Of a stretch of 64,000 nucleotides of DNA, positions 12,594 to 26,209 are shown one piece after another. Position numbers and translations under genes: made by a program. Numbering within the stretch: position 1 is the stretch's first letter; each line of letters begins with the position of its first letter. The notes under the pieces are model-generated. The model did no database searches and was not told the DNA's origin. It was given only the letters and a program-made list of their open reading frames with translations. Location: assembly GCF_025602895.1 (NCBI RefSeq), contig NW_026516204.1:496001-560000 (forward strand), written 5' to 3'. The DNA comes from Polychytrium aggregatum (taxonomy: Eukaryota; Chytridiomycota; Chytridiomycetes; Polychytriales).

Positions 12594-13521
12594 CGTAGGT
12601 TAGATTGATTTGACTTGCTTTGATTTGATCAAATAGCTTTGAGCGGGTGGGCCTCGGTGCAGAACATGACAGTGAGCCGGCAACGGGGCCATATATATAC
12701 GAATTCCTTCGCGGCGGGTTGCTGCATCTCCGAGGCGACTGGCGGATACCCTGCGATGTATCCCCTCCAGCCAGGAGAGGGAGAGAGAGAGGGCTGAGGG
12801 TACCCGGCTGACCTTGGGTGGAAGCGCCGCGTGTGCCCAGACGACCAATGACATCTCCATGCCAGGGTATCCCCCTCTGCGTTCGCGCAGGGGCTGGGGG
12901 GGCGGTGCTTGTCATGGCCCCTTCACAAAACGCGATACGGACCACTCCAAAAGGCAGATGGCCGATGAAATATACTTTGTGGGAGCGACACCGAGAGAAA
13001 CAAGTCCATCCATTGGGGGTGTGCTGCAGGTCGGGGAGTGCTTTCCTTGCGTATCCACCGCGGATACCCGAGGAATGCTCGGCGGATACCCAGCCGATGT
13101 TTGACCAGCTCGACCTGCTCGACCTGTTCGACCTGTTTGATTTCTTTCTTGGCGCCACCGGTCTGTGCAACCAAAGGGCCCATATCACTATCAATTTTTT
13201 CCGGCCCCCCGCGGCTGCTCATCTCGGTCACCTGAAAGTCACGTTGTATGTGACGCAGCAAAAGTTGGAATCCGGCCATGGTCGGTTGATGGCATTTGGT
13301 ATCACCTTGAGCCGATTGACGGTGGTGGTGGGCAATTGGTGTGGAGGAATGACCAATTGTATCATTGTTGGAAGTTCCACTCCGATTGCGGACAAGAACC
13401 ACCACCATCTGAATCTCTCTGGTTGGAAACCTAGTCAAGCGTGGCTGTGTGTCAGCGAGATGACATGATCGTTTGGCTATCAGGCAAGACTCACCTTGAC
13501 AAGATGTCTTCCCACGACTGA
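12594..13521. other. region upstream of Fanzor copy 1; promoter plus possible 5' element sequence
   Basis: Divergent upstream DNA of the Cys-rich gene, then about 0.5 kb that may hold the N-terminal part and left end of the Fanzor element. Stretches around 13200-13470 are open in two frames but I could not assign a RuvC-I or N-terminal domain or a terminal inverted repeat here. A short CTCGACCTG run lies at 13108-13140. Confidence 0.5.
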
Positions 13522-14433
13522 TTGAGCGAGCGATGCGTTTCTGGATCTGAATCAAGGACGCCACTGCGCAGTATCTCTGCCAGCCCAAAATGCGCTGGTT
13601 TTGAGGAGATTCTTTCTTCCCCAAGGGCAGAACCAGCCATCGTCGCTATTTTCTCGCCAGATGGCTCCCCGCAAGTGAAAGGCACCACCCAGGCGACCAA
13701 GTGGATCCAGAGCACCCACAAGATCCTTGGTCTGCAGCAATGGATGAGCACCACACCGAGCCCCAAGATCCCTGGGTTGGCTTCCTTCCTGCGATACATT
13801 CGCCATGTGTTCAATGGAGACATGCTGGACAAACAGCTGTACTTCAGCCTGACCCGGCGACGGCGATTCAAGCGACTCGATCTCCACAGCAAGCGACAGC
13901 GCACCGTCCACGAGATGTGCAAGCAAGTCATCGACCAGGCACCACCGGAGACCGAGGTGGTGATTGCCTTTGGGAATGCATCCTGGAAACAGGGGAAGGG
14001 ATACCCATCCAGTCCCAGGAGACTCAGGTTTGCCAAGTATTTCGAGCAGTTCCACCACCACCAGAGACGACCACCAGACCGATCCGTCTCCAAGATCCAT
14101 GTGTGTTCGGTGAACGAGTTCAACACATCCCAGGTATGCTCACATTGTCGGGAATTCAAGCGACTTGAGTCACCCGAGCATCTTGATATCGAGAAACCAC
14201 ACTTTGTCCGGAGCTGTGCAAGCTGCCATACGCTGTGGGATCGAGACATCAATGCAGCCAGGAACATGATCTCGGTATGCCAGTCGATCATCGCCACAGG
14301 AGATCGACCGGGTGTATTCAAGACTGTGCTCCCGAAACCAACCAAAACCACTCGATTGCCAACCAGGACGGGAAACAATCTCACGGCTTGCTCGCTGGGG
14401 CCTACAGTCAGTCAGCGGGGTTCAGATATCTGA
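13522..14433 (+). CDS. Fanzor-type (TnpB/Cas12-like) RNA-guided nuclease, C-terminal two-thirds, copy 1
   Basis: Eukaryotic homologue of TnpB carried by transposons. The open frame (303 codons) encodes GTTQATKWIQSTHKI, an arginine-rich helix FYSL-like segment (YFSLTRRRRFKRLDLHSKRQ), the RuvC-II region VVIAFGNASW (about residues 147-155), then VNEFNTSQVCSHC (Glu199, Cys206/209), RSCASC (Cys232/235) and the RuvC-III signature LWDRDINAARNM (Asp242). The CxxC...CxxC zinc finger inserted before RD-x-N-AARN is diagnostic of TnpB/Fanzor. No acidic residue sits at the FGNAS position; the Glu of VNEF is 48 residues on, matching the rearranged catalytic Glu described for Fanzors. A RuvC-I candidate DLNQGRHCAV is present at 13544-13573 but one frame away, so either an intron or an indel separates it, and the N-terminus is unresolved. 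Possibly a decaying copy. Codons 5' of about 13650 are uncertain. Confidence 0.85.
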   Translation: MSERCVSGSESRTPLRSISASPKCAGFEEILSSPRAEPAIVAIFSPDGSPQVKGTTQATKWIQSTHKILGLQQWMSTTPSPKIPGLASFLRYIRHVFNGDMLDKQLYFSLTRRRRFKRLDLHSKRQRTVHEMCKQVIDQAPPETEVVIAFGNASWKQGKGYPSSPRRLRFAKYFEQFHHHQRRPPDRSVSKIHVCSVNEFNTSQVCSHCREFKRLESPEHLDIEKPHFVRSCASCHTLWDRDINAARNMISVCQSIIATGDRPGVFKTVLPKPTKTTRLPTRTGNNLTACSLGPTVSQRGSDI

Positions 14434-14475
14434 AGCCAGGAAGGGGAAGTGTCCCGTTTCTTTCTGGATAGACTG
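13541..14475 (+). mobile_element. Fanzor-bearing transposable element, copy 1 (left end not found)
   Basis: Homologous to the element at 42881-43669 from TGAATCAAGGACGCCA (13548-13563) and continuously from 13801 to 14475, where similarity stops exactly at GACTG followed by TA. The right end AGTGTCCCGTTTC..GGATAGACTG is the counterpart of the terminal inverted repeat in copy 2. No matching left inverted repeat is visible upstream to about 11 kb, so the element is either larger, truncated or diverged on that side. Confidence 0.75.
14421..14434. other. 14-bp perfect palindrome near the Fanzor 3' end (candidate guide-RNA hairpin)
   Basis: TTCAGATATCTGAA reads identically on both strands, overlaps the stop codon of copy 1 and is conserved at 43615-43628 in copy 2, where the frame differs. 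TnpB/Fanzor guide RNAs come from the element's 3' end; assignment as part of an omegaRNA is inference. Confidence 0.45.
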
Positions 14476-14477
14476 TA

Positions 14478-14958
<481 letters not shown>

Positions 14959-16194
14959 ATGATCGGACAGGTTCGTGCCCCATGCCTTGCGCTGTCGGCG
15001 TTATGTGCTCGCCAAGACATTGATCCTCCCGTCGCAGCGTAGCGCACCGCACTCATCTGCGATCGGCACCAACAGCCGTGGTCGCGATTGATTCGCTTTG
15101 CTGCCCAGGATGGCCGCATCTACCATGGCCAGCCCGTTGTCGACCAGCTCGGTCGGTTCCCGCAAGCTTTGGGCGGCCTCGAGGCCTACGTCGTCGAAGG
15201 CGATATCTTTGGTGCAAATTCCGTCACCAACACCTTGCTCAAAGTCGAAAAGGTGACGCTCTGCAGTCCATGGGGCCGCCATCGCGAGCAGCTACTGGGG
15301 TCATATCCACGATGCTTGCGCTTGCATCTCGCTCATCCAGCTCCGGTTTCTTCTTTCGCCGCCCAAGCTCCTAGCTCCTCTTGAACGAGTGCCCATCTTC
15401 CTGGGCATCGGGCTCAACTACGCTTCCCACGCAGCCGAGCTCAAGACCGCTCCCCCGCCCCAACCGGTGCTCTTCACCAAACCCCCTGGAGCCCTCCAGC
15501 ATCCGTTCGAGCCCATCGTTGTTCCCCGCGTTTGTGCAGACGCCGAGGCCGACTATGAAGCCGAGCTGGCCGTCGTCATCGGAAAGCGGTGCAAGAACGT
15601 CAATGCCCACGAGGCCCTCCATTATGTCGCCGGCTACACCTGCGCCAACGACGTCACCGCTCGATATTGGCAGCGGCAAGTCGGCCAGTGGACTTTCTCC
15701 AAGAGCGTAAGTTCTGGGCGAACGGCGAAAGGCGAATCGGATCGTGCCTGTGGATGCGCCTCGTTTCATCGATCGCCGCATCCTCCGCTCGAGCTCCGCC
15801 CTGTCAATGAAGGCTAACTCCCTGTCCCTGGCTCCAGTTCGACACCTTCTGTCCCCTCGGGCCAGTCATCACCTCCACGGCCTTGATCCCCGATCCCAAT
15901 GCTCTCGGCATCTCGCTCAGACTCAACGGCGAGCTCATGCAAAACTCGTCCACCAAAGACATGATCTATCCCGTTGCGTCGCTCGTGTCGTTTCTGTCCC
16001 AGGGCACAACGCTCGAACCCGGCACCGTGATCCTGACTGGAACCCCTCCAGGTGTTGGCACTGGCAAGGACCCCAAGTTGGTCCTCAAGCACGACGACCG
16101 CTGCGAGGTTGAGATCGAGTCGATCGGCACGCTGGTCAACCCGGTGGTCTACGGCGCTGACGAGCCTTCGGTCGAGTGGAGGACTTTGCCCTGA
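14959..16194 (+). CDS. fumarylacetoacetate hydrolase (FAH) family protein, FAHD2-like
   Basis: Four exons, 14959-14970 (only 12 nt), 15076-15252, 15368-15706 and 15838-16194, give 294 residues. The spliced start MIGQPWSRLIRFAAQDG fits the WSRLIRF opening of FAHD2-type proteins; the first donor is GTTCGT, a weak GT site, so a different short first exon is possible. Family features: VPIFLGIGLNYASHAAE, FTKPPGALQHP, the metal-ligand stretch EADYEAELAVVIG and CANDVTARYWQ, then FDTFCPLGP, LRLNGELMQNSSTKDMIYP and LEPGTVILTGTPPGVG. This fold hydrolyses or decarboxylates beta-diketones or oxaloacetate, using a divalent metal bound by Glu/Glu/Asp. The substrate cannot be told from the sequence. Confidence 0.92.
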
Positions 16195-16443
16195 TATCAG
16201 CATGCCAATGAGCAGTCCTCTGGTTGGGCTCTACACCGATCCAGCCATAGTCCCGTAACACGACAATGTGGTTGACCGTCGAGACACTGATGCGTGTTTC
16301 GGAAGTGAGCTTCGCGAGATTGGGCTGGGCGATAGTGCATGTGTTATTCAGCTGGCCATGTGGTCGATGAGGACGCTGCAAGGCACTGCCCTGTCCACTT
16401 GCAGCGACGACAGCAACATCTGCAGCATATCCCATATGGCCAA

Positions 16444-18455
16444 CTACGCCATCGTGAGTAGCTGCAGCAGCTGGAGCTCTTCGTCGGCGCCATCCACGAG
16501 GCAGCGGTCCACTTGGGCGAGCCGCTGGCACATCATAGCCTTGTCCTTGTCGCCGATGTGTTCGCTTTTGAGCAGCTGGTCGTGGAGCTGTGCAATCAAC
16601 CTCTGGATATTAGTCCCTGGCCAAGAGTGCCCAACGCACTGCACCACCACCACCATAGATGCTTGTGTGGAACCAGATGAATCTACGAGCAGATGTGTCC
16701 CAATAATCAACCAACTCACAGGAACACACCTGCGAAATGAGCTGCGTGGCGCTGTAGCCAGAGCGAACAGCTCGCTCGACCGTCTTCTGGGCACTTTCGA
16801 AATTGCGAGGAGGCTGCCAGACAGCGAGCATCTCGCTGACGAGGCTCTGTGGAATAACCTGAGAGACCGTCCCTCGGATCAGCGACTCGCTCTTTGCCAC
16901 GGCCAGCAAATGCCGTCCTCCAGCGCCAGGGGAGCACAGAGATGCCTTGTACCTACCCCGCCGATTTCGCATATGATGTCGGCAGTGATCGTCGACTCGT
17001 CGCGACAGAGACGGTGGGCGCTTTGCAGGTACATGATTGACTTTCGCATATCGCCGTCGGATATGTCCACCAGCTTGTCAAGTACCTGACGGTTCATCGG
17101 CCAACCATAGATCGGCATGCTCGTGTGAGTTTGGATCCATCGGGCCGACACACATATACGTGGTCGGTCGGTCGGGAGTGCAATGCAATGCCGCCGCCCA
17201 CCTCGTCAGAGCAGTTGACGTTTTCTTGCTTTGCAATGTGGTCAAGGCGAGCTTTGATGGACACACGATCCAGAGGCTTGAAACGAAACTTGGCACAGCG
17301 CGAGGCCAGCGGCTCGATGATGCTGTTCGATTCCGAGCGTCGGCCGTGTTAAAGCGGGCCGATATGCATTTCCTCCCCCCCCCCAGACGAAACGTACGCA
17401 AATGCTCGATATCCAGATCATCAGCGGCGGATGGAGGGCAACCACGGAGTTCGCGAATGGAGCACTTTACCGGCTGACGTAGTTGCAGATAAGACAGAAG
17501 CGAGTGATCTTGGAGTAGGTCTCCATCGTCCGCCGCAAGGCCGACTGCGCCTCGGCTGTCATTGAGTCTGCCTCATCCAGAATGATGATCTTGTATGGCG
17601 GGCACGGGTACTCGCTGGCGGAGTAATGCATGGGAGTCGAGTGCGGATTATCGAATTGGACGTGTGGATAAGCATCACCATCGAATGAGGGCACAGCAGC
17701 CGGACAAAGCGCAGGATATACCAGAACACACACCTCGATTTTGATGATCCAACTGCCACTCGAGCGAAATCCTTGACCTTGGCCCGGATCACATCGATAC
17801 CGCGTTCGTCTGATGCATTCAGCTCAAGCACCCTGGCCTTGATCATCTCTGGTCTGGAGCCAAGAGAGAGGTTTTTGGTTCAGTGGGCCTCTATCTCTAC
17901 GCCAGTGAATGTCTCAGTGGCGGCGATGGTTGGTACGGGAGACGCTCAGCTCCAGCTCGTTGCACTTTGTTTGATCTGGACACTCACCCGTACAGCTCCC
18001 GTGCCAACGCCAGTATGCTGGACGTCTTTCCGGTGCCTGAAACAGTCAGTATGGTCGTTGATCAGCTCCCGAGTGTATTAGCTCCGAGTCGATCAGCTCC
18101 CGAGTCGATTCACCGGCGCGGCGCTGATCGGCATCCATGTCGATCTACCTGGAGGGCCGTAAAACAGAAGATGCGGGAGCTGGGGGAGGGCATCGTCGCA
18201 GCTGGGCTGTCAGTACGAGCTCAATCAAAGCAAAGCCATCAGCGCCAATGGGTCCACATGCTCTGCTTGAGCCGCCCTGGTGCCTACATTCTGAGACTCC
18301 ATGGTTTTCTTCAGCACCGCAACGGCCTCTTCCTGCGAAGCCACTTCGTTCATGGACTTGGGGCGGTACTTTTCGATCCACGGCTGGCTCTGCAGGTTTT
18401 GCGCCTGGATGGCAGCCGAGTTGGCTGTCGGGCGCGGCTGGAACAGTGCATTCAT
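16444..18455 (-). CDS. RFC4: replication factor C subunit 4 (yeast Rfc2 type)
   Basis: AAA+ subunit of the clamp loader that opens and loads PCNA. Nine exons close in phase: 18455-18288, 18179-18149, 18036-17988, 17853-17734, 17614-17471, 17322-17202, 17085-16957, 16858-16730 and 16602-16444, for 349 residues. [20 protein letters not shown] opens the AAA+ domain. Walker A GPPGTGKTS is split over exons 2 and 3. [17 protein letters not shown], Walker [30 protein letters not shown], the SRC-type sensor [17 protein letters not shown] and [19 protein letters not shown] follow. Ending [16 protein letters not shown] matches RFC4 (CLADGADEHLQLISL) rather than RFC2/3/5. Exon 2 is only 31 nt. The gene is convergent with the FAH gene. 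Confidence 0.97.
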
Positions 18456-18814
18456 GGTGCTGGCAGGGGGGGGGTGGCTTCTCTCAGGAGTGCCGCTTTG
18501 ATGTTGTTGCTGGCGCCGGGCCTGGTGGAGGATCGGCAGATGATGCGCTGTTGGCGATCTTGGGCCAGAGAATTGTCAAATCTGGCCAGATGAAGCCGCT
18601 CGGCTCGAATGGCGCCGGCCCGGTTCGAGCCGCGCTGGTTGGCTTTTTTTCTTTCATCCCAACTCCGAACAACACCGAAACCAACCGACGACGCAGCCAA
18701 CGACACATCCGCGACGGCCCCGCTGTTCCTGCACCATTCTCCTGGCCGTGATATCAAGCGACGCATCGGCCACTGCAAAACCGCAACCTTGTCCGCACCA
18801 CACAATCGGCAGCC
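18456..18814. other. divergent promoter between RFC4 and C1D
   Basis: 359 bp between two starts; includes a G8 run next to the RFC4 ATG. No additional feature seen. Confidence 0.6.
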
Positions 18815-19938
18815 ATGGAAGACATTGAGCCGCATCTCATCGCATCCGGACTCGCTCTGCATGAGTCCGTCGAGAGCGTCGAGACCCATCTGGAAGCCCT
18901 GTTTTCGCTGCCCCTGGAGCAGCACCTCGCCTCGCTCTCAAAGATAGACCGGGCCAAGCTCGAGATCGCCATCGCATACGCTCTCAACACGCTGTCATTC
19001 AGTATGGATCCGACCCCCTCCCCATTGCCTCATTTTGCCAGCAAGTAGTGCGGCCAGAGCGGAAGCGATCGCTCGTTGGACCTGGCCATCTAACAACACC
19101 CTCTCTGCTTGCCGAACCCAAACTGGCGCCACTCGTGTGCCCGGGCGTTGCTCTGCTCGACGTTCCGTGCAGTCTACTTGAAAACTCAGGGCGTTTCTCC
19201 CAAAGAACATCCCGTCTCAAAGGAGCTGGTACGCTGACTCGAGGCATATTGGCGCGCTGCACGAGCCGGCAGCGAATATCGACTGGCATGCTGATCGGCG
19301 TCATGGATACAGGAGCGAATCAAGCTGTACTTTCAAAAGATTAAGGATATTCAAGATAAATCCAAAGGTAAATGGAGACCCTGTGCGCCGCCGACATTGG
19401 TCGAGTTGTGCCGTGCCGGAGTCATCGATAAGCAGACTCAGCCTGTTTCGCATGCTCGTCCGTCGTCCAGCCAAACTCAAAATCGATGCAAAGTCAGCAA
19501 GTCGGTTCATCAAGCACAGCCTATCGGGCAACAAGGATATCCAAGGTAGACTCGCATTCACATCGAATGGAACCGATGCAGCATGCGCGGAATAGATCGA
19601 CAAGGGGGGGGGAGAGGGACGCATCGCCATTCAAGTCTCTCATCGCAGTTGTGCCGAATGCAGACTCGCTCAGGAACGAACAGGACATGTCCAGACGAGA
19701 GGCCGAGAGGATTCTGGAGCAGGTGGCTCACGATATCAAGCAGACCGGAACACCGGCTGGGTCGGGCGCCGGTGCTGTCGGCAATGGAGCACAGCCGTCA
19801 GCAAAAAAGCGAAAGGGAACCCCTCAAGACAGTGGCTCGGCCATGCAATCCGCTGCGAAATCAGCATCGCAAAGCGCCGTCGATGCCGACGCTGACAAGC
19901 AGCGGAGCGCAAAGTCGAAGAAGAACAAGAAAAAGTAG
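18815..19938 (+). CDS. C1D: C1D/Rrp47 (Lrp1) nuclear exosome cofactor
   Basis: Sas10/C1D-family partner of Rrp6 in the nuclear exosome, needed for 3' processing of rRNA, snRNA and snoRNA. Exons 18815-19001, 19173-19228, 19313-19367, 19471-19545 and 19664-19938 close in phase for 215 residues. The helical repeat includes HLASLSKIDRAKLEIAIAYA, then LNTLSFIYLKTQGVSPKEHP and SKELERIKLYFQKIKDIQ, which is the conserved C1D core YLKTQG...HPV..EL.RIK. RFIKHSL follows. The Lys/Ser-rich C-terminus ends KSKKNKKK, typical of the nucleic-acid-binding tail. The last acceptor (19662-19663) was chosen because it is the only one that keeps frame into DMSRREAERILEQVA. Confidence 0.93.
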
Positions 19939-20398
19939 ATGGCTCAATATACGGCGCCGCGGCGATTGACTGAGACAGTGTTTTGCTTGACAGCGTTCCC
20001 TTACAGTCCGTCCCTCGACCATGCTCTCGCTCTGTGGGTGGGTAACTGGCATTGTTGCATTCGATGCCAAACTCGCCTTCAACACGCCAAACCAGGACGG
20101 CTGAGGAAAGCCGCAAGATCGATCTTGCTCCTGCGCCTCCCTTTCTCCTTGCCTCTCGCCGGTGCGCTCTCGCCGTGCCCTCGCCGTGTCCTCGCCTCTC
20201 GCCTGCCATCGCGCTTTGGCGAAAAATCTTTGCCTTTTCCGCCAGCCGGCTTCTGTCTTTGATCTGAGCTGTCTCTGCATCGCCGGACTGCCGTTGTCGA
20301 CCGCTTCCGCACGCACGCACGCACGCACGCACGCATACACAGCTCCCGTCCCGCTCCTGCCCGGTGCCAAAAAGAAAAGTACAGCAACAAGCTCAAAG
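19939..20398. other. tandem intergenic region with (ACGC)n
   Basis: Promoter region of NDUFA2. A (CGCA)n tract of about six units lies at 20308-20333. No gene seen. Confidence 0.6.
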
Positions 20399-21280
20399 AT
20401 GTCTGCCTGGCGCTCATTGTCGACCCACCTCAAGGAAATCCGTCTGCACCTCTCGCAGACCGCTCCTGGAAGCCAGGGCGTGAGGTGCGCCTCTCTGATC
20501 CATCAACAGCAGTTGCTCTTGGCGACGGGCGCTGGGTCGCCAGCAGCACAAGCCCTGCTCCTTGCGATACATATCTATCGATCATTTTGCAAGCACGATG
20601 ACCGCCTGCGACAAACGCCTCCTACCTGCGATATACACATGCCAATGTTCTCATTCTTTCCTCCAACTTTTGTTCATGTTGCTGTCCCGGATCGGATGAT
20701 GCAACACCCACAGGGAGTTTGTCAAGAACACTTATCCCGCCATCAAGAGGGATAACCCTGCCTTCCCCATTCTCATCCGAGAGGCTGCCAACGTCGAGGC
20801 CCGTGTCTTTGGACGATATGGTACGAGCGAGGGCAGTGGACTGGCTCACCCGCATCACAGACACGGCGACATCCCTGAGTCATTCGCAGATTGTCCCCCT
20901 TCTCCAACGCGATATACCATCACCAGACTGACTCTTGTCTCGACGCCACTGCGATGCACTCGAATCGCTTTCAATCTATCACTGGACAAATCGCGGTTCT
21001 CCCGACTTCCATCTGGAAATGTTCTCCCCACCACTACTGGCTTGCGCTGCATCGTGACATCAACCCGAATCCGGATGACTGTCGATTCACTCGACCCCGC
21101 ATGCCCCCCCCCCTCTCTCCCTGGAATCGGCTCGCGATCGCCTCGAATCTTTGGACACCTTATCGATTTCCAGCCCTGGGTCTCGAGCGCAAGGTCCAGC
21201 TGGAGGGCCTCACCGAGTCCGAGGTGGCCTCGAGAATCCTGGAGCTTGCCCAGACCAAGCCCAGCGCCACCCAGCACTAA
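20399..21280 (+). CDS. NDUFA2: NADH:ubiquinone oxidoreductase subunit A2 (B8)
   Basis: Accessory subunit of mitochondrial complex I with a thioredoxin-like fold. Exons 20399-20484, 20714-20820 and 21174-21280 give 99 residues, the same length as the human protein. MSAWRSLSTHLKEIRLHLSQ, GVREFVKNTYPAIKRDNPAF, PILIREAANVEARVFGRY and LGLERKVQLEGLTESEV match the family in order. Presence of complex I agrees with a non-Saccharomyces fungus. Confidence 0.97.
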
Positions 21281-21560
21281 GAAGGCTGTGTCCTATCGCA
21301 TGCATTCACTCTCTCCCTCGATTATCCCGCACCGACCGACACAACCGGGCTCTCGTTCATCACAAGTATTCCTCTAGATACAATCTAGATCCGAGATAAT
21401 ATACGCCACAATCACGTGCAAGTCTACACTTTTGGCTCCCGTCGACATCTGCGCTGCCGAACAAGCTCGAGACAGTTGCGTAGGGAACTATGGCAGAGCT
21501 CCGTGCAGGCGTGAGGCGACAGGGAACTTGATGGACGATCGCTTTCGGAGGAGCAGCTGC

Positions 21561-24163
<2,603 letters not shown>

Positions 24164-24665
24164 GGCAGTGGGTTGCGTAGGAGGACCAGAGGGCGATGCG
24201 GAAGATGCAGGGTCAAGAAGACGATCGCGGCCAGATCTGCAGACGGCCGAGACGACGATCGAACGGGAGAGGCGGGGACAGCGGGCCAGACCAAGGGCCA
24301 GGCACCTGGGCGGCATTGTGATCCACTGATGAGATTGCGATGGTGGAACCCGACAAAGGGCGAATGAGCGGGCGGGGCCAAGGGCCAGCGAAGAGCAGCG
24401 AATGAGGAGCGAGGGCAGCGAATGAAGAGCGAGGGCAGCGAATGAACAACGAGGACAGCAGCGACCTGCGCGTTTGCGATAGCGGCTCCTTGGACTTGAT
24501 CATCTGCGGGACTTGATCGGATAGTTCGCCCGGATCGCCCGGATAGCGCTGGTCTGTTGTTAGCAACATCAACGACATCAACGGCATCAACAACATCAAC
24601 GACAGCAACGACATCAGCGACATCAACAACATCAACGACATCAGCGACATCAGCGACATCTCCCC
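24164..24665. other. divergent promoter with ACATCA-type repeats
   Basis: Between the aminotransferase and the LETM1-domain gene. Contains GCAGCGAATGAnnAGCGAG repeats (24405-24450) and an (ACATCAACG/ACATCAGCG)n tract (24565-24660) ending just before the LETM1-domain ATG. Confidence 0.65.
24565..24660. repeat. (ACATCARCG)n minisatellite
   Basis: About ten degenerate 9-bp units of the type ACATCAACG / ACAGCAACG / ACATCAGCG, immediately upstream of the start at 24666. Confidence 0.85.
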
Positions 24666-26209
24666 ATGGTCTTGAATCGCATCGGCCTGTCCCCGTCGCT
24701 TTTGCCGTCCCTCGGCTCCTCCAGGACCAGTCTCTGCCACCTCCGTGTCGGCCTGCCGCTCGCACACCTGCGCTGTCGATTCTCGACCGCAACGCCCGAC
24801 ACCAAGCCGACGCTCTTTGGCCGCATCGTTGGATACGCCAAGAAGAGCCGGGACTTTGTCAAGCAATACTACAACGGCTCGCGGGTGCTCATGCGTGAGT
24901 CCAAGTTGGCCGGCGAGCTCCGGAAGAAGCGGGATCGGCAAGGATACCAACTGACTCGCGCCGAGCATGTTCTCGTCCACAAGTCGGCGATGGACGTTCG
25001 CAAGACCATTCCGTTCTTCATCACCCTGGTCGTTCTGCCGGAATCCCTGCCCTTCCTGATGGTCTACCAGCCGCACTTTTTCCCGTCGACGTGTCTGTCG
25101 GCCGAGCAGTGGATCACCAAATGGACCAACTTGGCCAAGATCCGCACAAAGTTTGCCCAGGAAGCCACCTCGGCCGCTCGGGACGGCGGTGCGGTAGGTG
25201 ATGTATGTTGAATTGCGGCTGCTCACCCGGCCAGCGTCGAGCAAGCAAGCACTGCCTCGCCGATAGGATGTGCCGTTCCAGGCTGGCCAGATGGTCGATC
25301 GGCTGAGTCGTCCATGGCCTACACTGCGGACAACACTCTCGCTCGGCGACGGGAAGATGAATCGATCGAGCGGATCGGCGGATGGACGATTCCTTTCCGT
25401 TTCACCTCGTCGCATCGCAGCCAGATCGACATTGTCCCGCAGCGAGCTCGAGGTGCCCGAGTTTTATTTTGCTGACGGTCTTGCCGTTTGTCGCAGGTCA
25501 TGCCCGAGCGGTTTCTGTCCGACTCGGAGTGCGCCGCCATCGCTCGCTCGCAGTCCAACTATTTTATCGCAGAAAACATGAGCCGGCAACAGCTCGCGGT
25601 CTACAACCGGTTTATGGGCCTTCCTCGGTTCGGTCTCCGAAGCACACTGAAGAAGGCACTCAAGTCGCATTTCAAGTATCTGCGGGAAGATGACCTGGTA
25701 ACTCGTTCGCTGTCTTGGATCGATGTGATATGTGTCGCTGTGGACATGGACAGCCGCTGCGGTGAAGACCGCCATCTCCGGATGCAGATGATAACATTCA
25801 TCGCCTGTGTTCTGCGTGCGGGTGCACATCTGCTCACAAATCATCTGCTCACGGATCATCTGCTCACGGATCGCTAGCTCATCCAGAAGGAAGGCATCGA
25901 CTCGCTGTCGGATCCACAAGTCCAGACGGCACTGGAAGAGCGCGGCATGTGAGTATCTCGTCCGAGGCAAGGCACGGCGAGGCAGGGCAATCGAAACATC
26001 GGTGTGCAGTTACGAGATTATCATCGGGGGCTAACGCTGATTGTTCCCCAAGCAACTCGCTGGGCCAGTCGCCCGAGGAACGGCGGCGCTCGCTGCAAGC
26101 CTGGATCAAGCTGCATCTGCACCCGGACCCGCACATCCCCGAGGGCATGATGATCCTGGCTGTGATGTTCCGGTCGCACATCTGTGGCCGGATCGAGTCT
26201 GCAAACTAG
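24666..26209 (+). CDS. mitochondrial LETM1-domain protein
   Basis: Exons 24666-25193, 25497-25697, 25878-25948 and 26053-26209 give 318 residues. The Arg/Ser-rich N-terminus (to about residue 43, HLRCRFSTATPD) looks like a mitochondrial presequence. LFGRIVGYAKKSRDFVKQYY and GYQLTRAEHVLVHKSAMDVR lead into the single membrane segment IPFFITLVVLPESLPFLMVY with the Pro-rich LETM1 signature. The ribosome-binding-like part includes FMGLPRFGLRSTLKKALKSH, LREDDLLIQKEGIDSLSD, an ERGINS junction made by splicing and LRAWL-like SLQAWIKLHL. The protein lacks the long C-terminal coiled coil and EF-hand of LETM1/Mdm38, so it is closer to short LETMD1-type members. An ion-exchange or ribosome-docking role at the inner membrane is family inference. 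Confidence 0.9.

Noticed and set aside
12671-12695. CAGTGAGCCGGCAACGGGGCC as a possible left inverted repeat of Fanzor copy 1
   Set aside because: Only CAGT and ACGGGG-like bases agree with the termini and it is not preceded by TA.
13491-14384. Long minus-strand frame antisense to Fanzor copy 1
   Set aside because: It mirrors the coding strand, has no domain of its own, and is broken in the equivalent part of copy 2.
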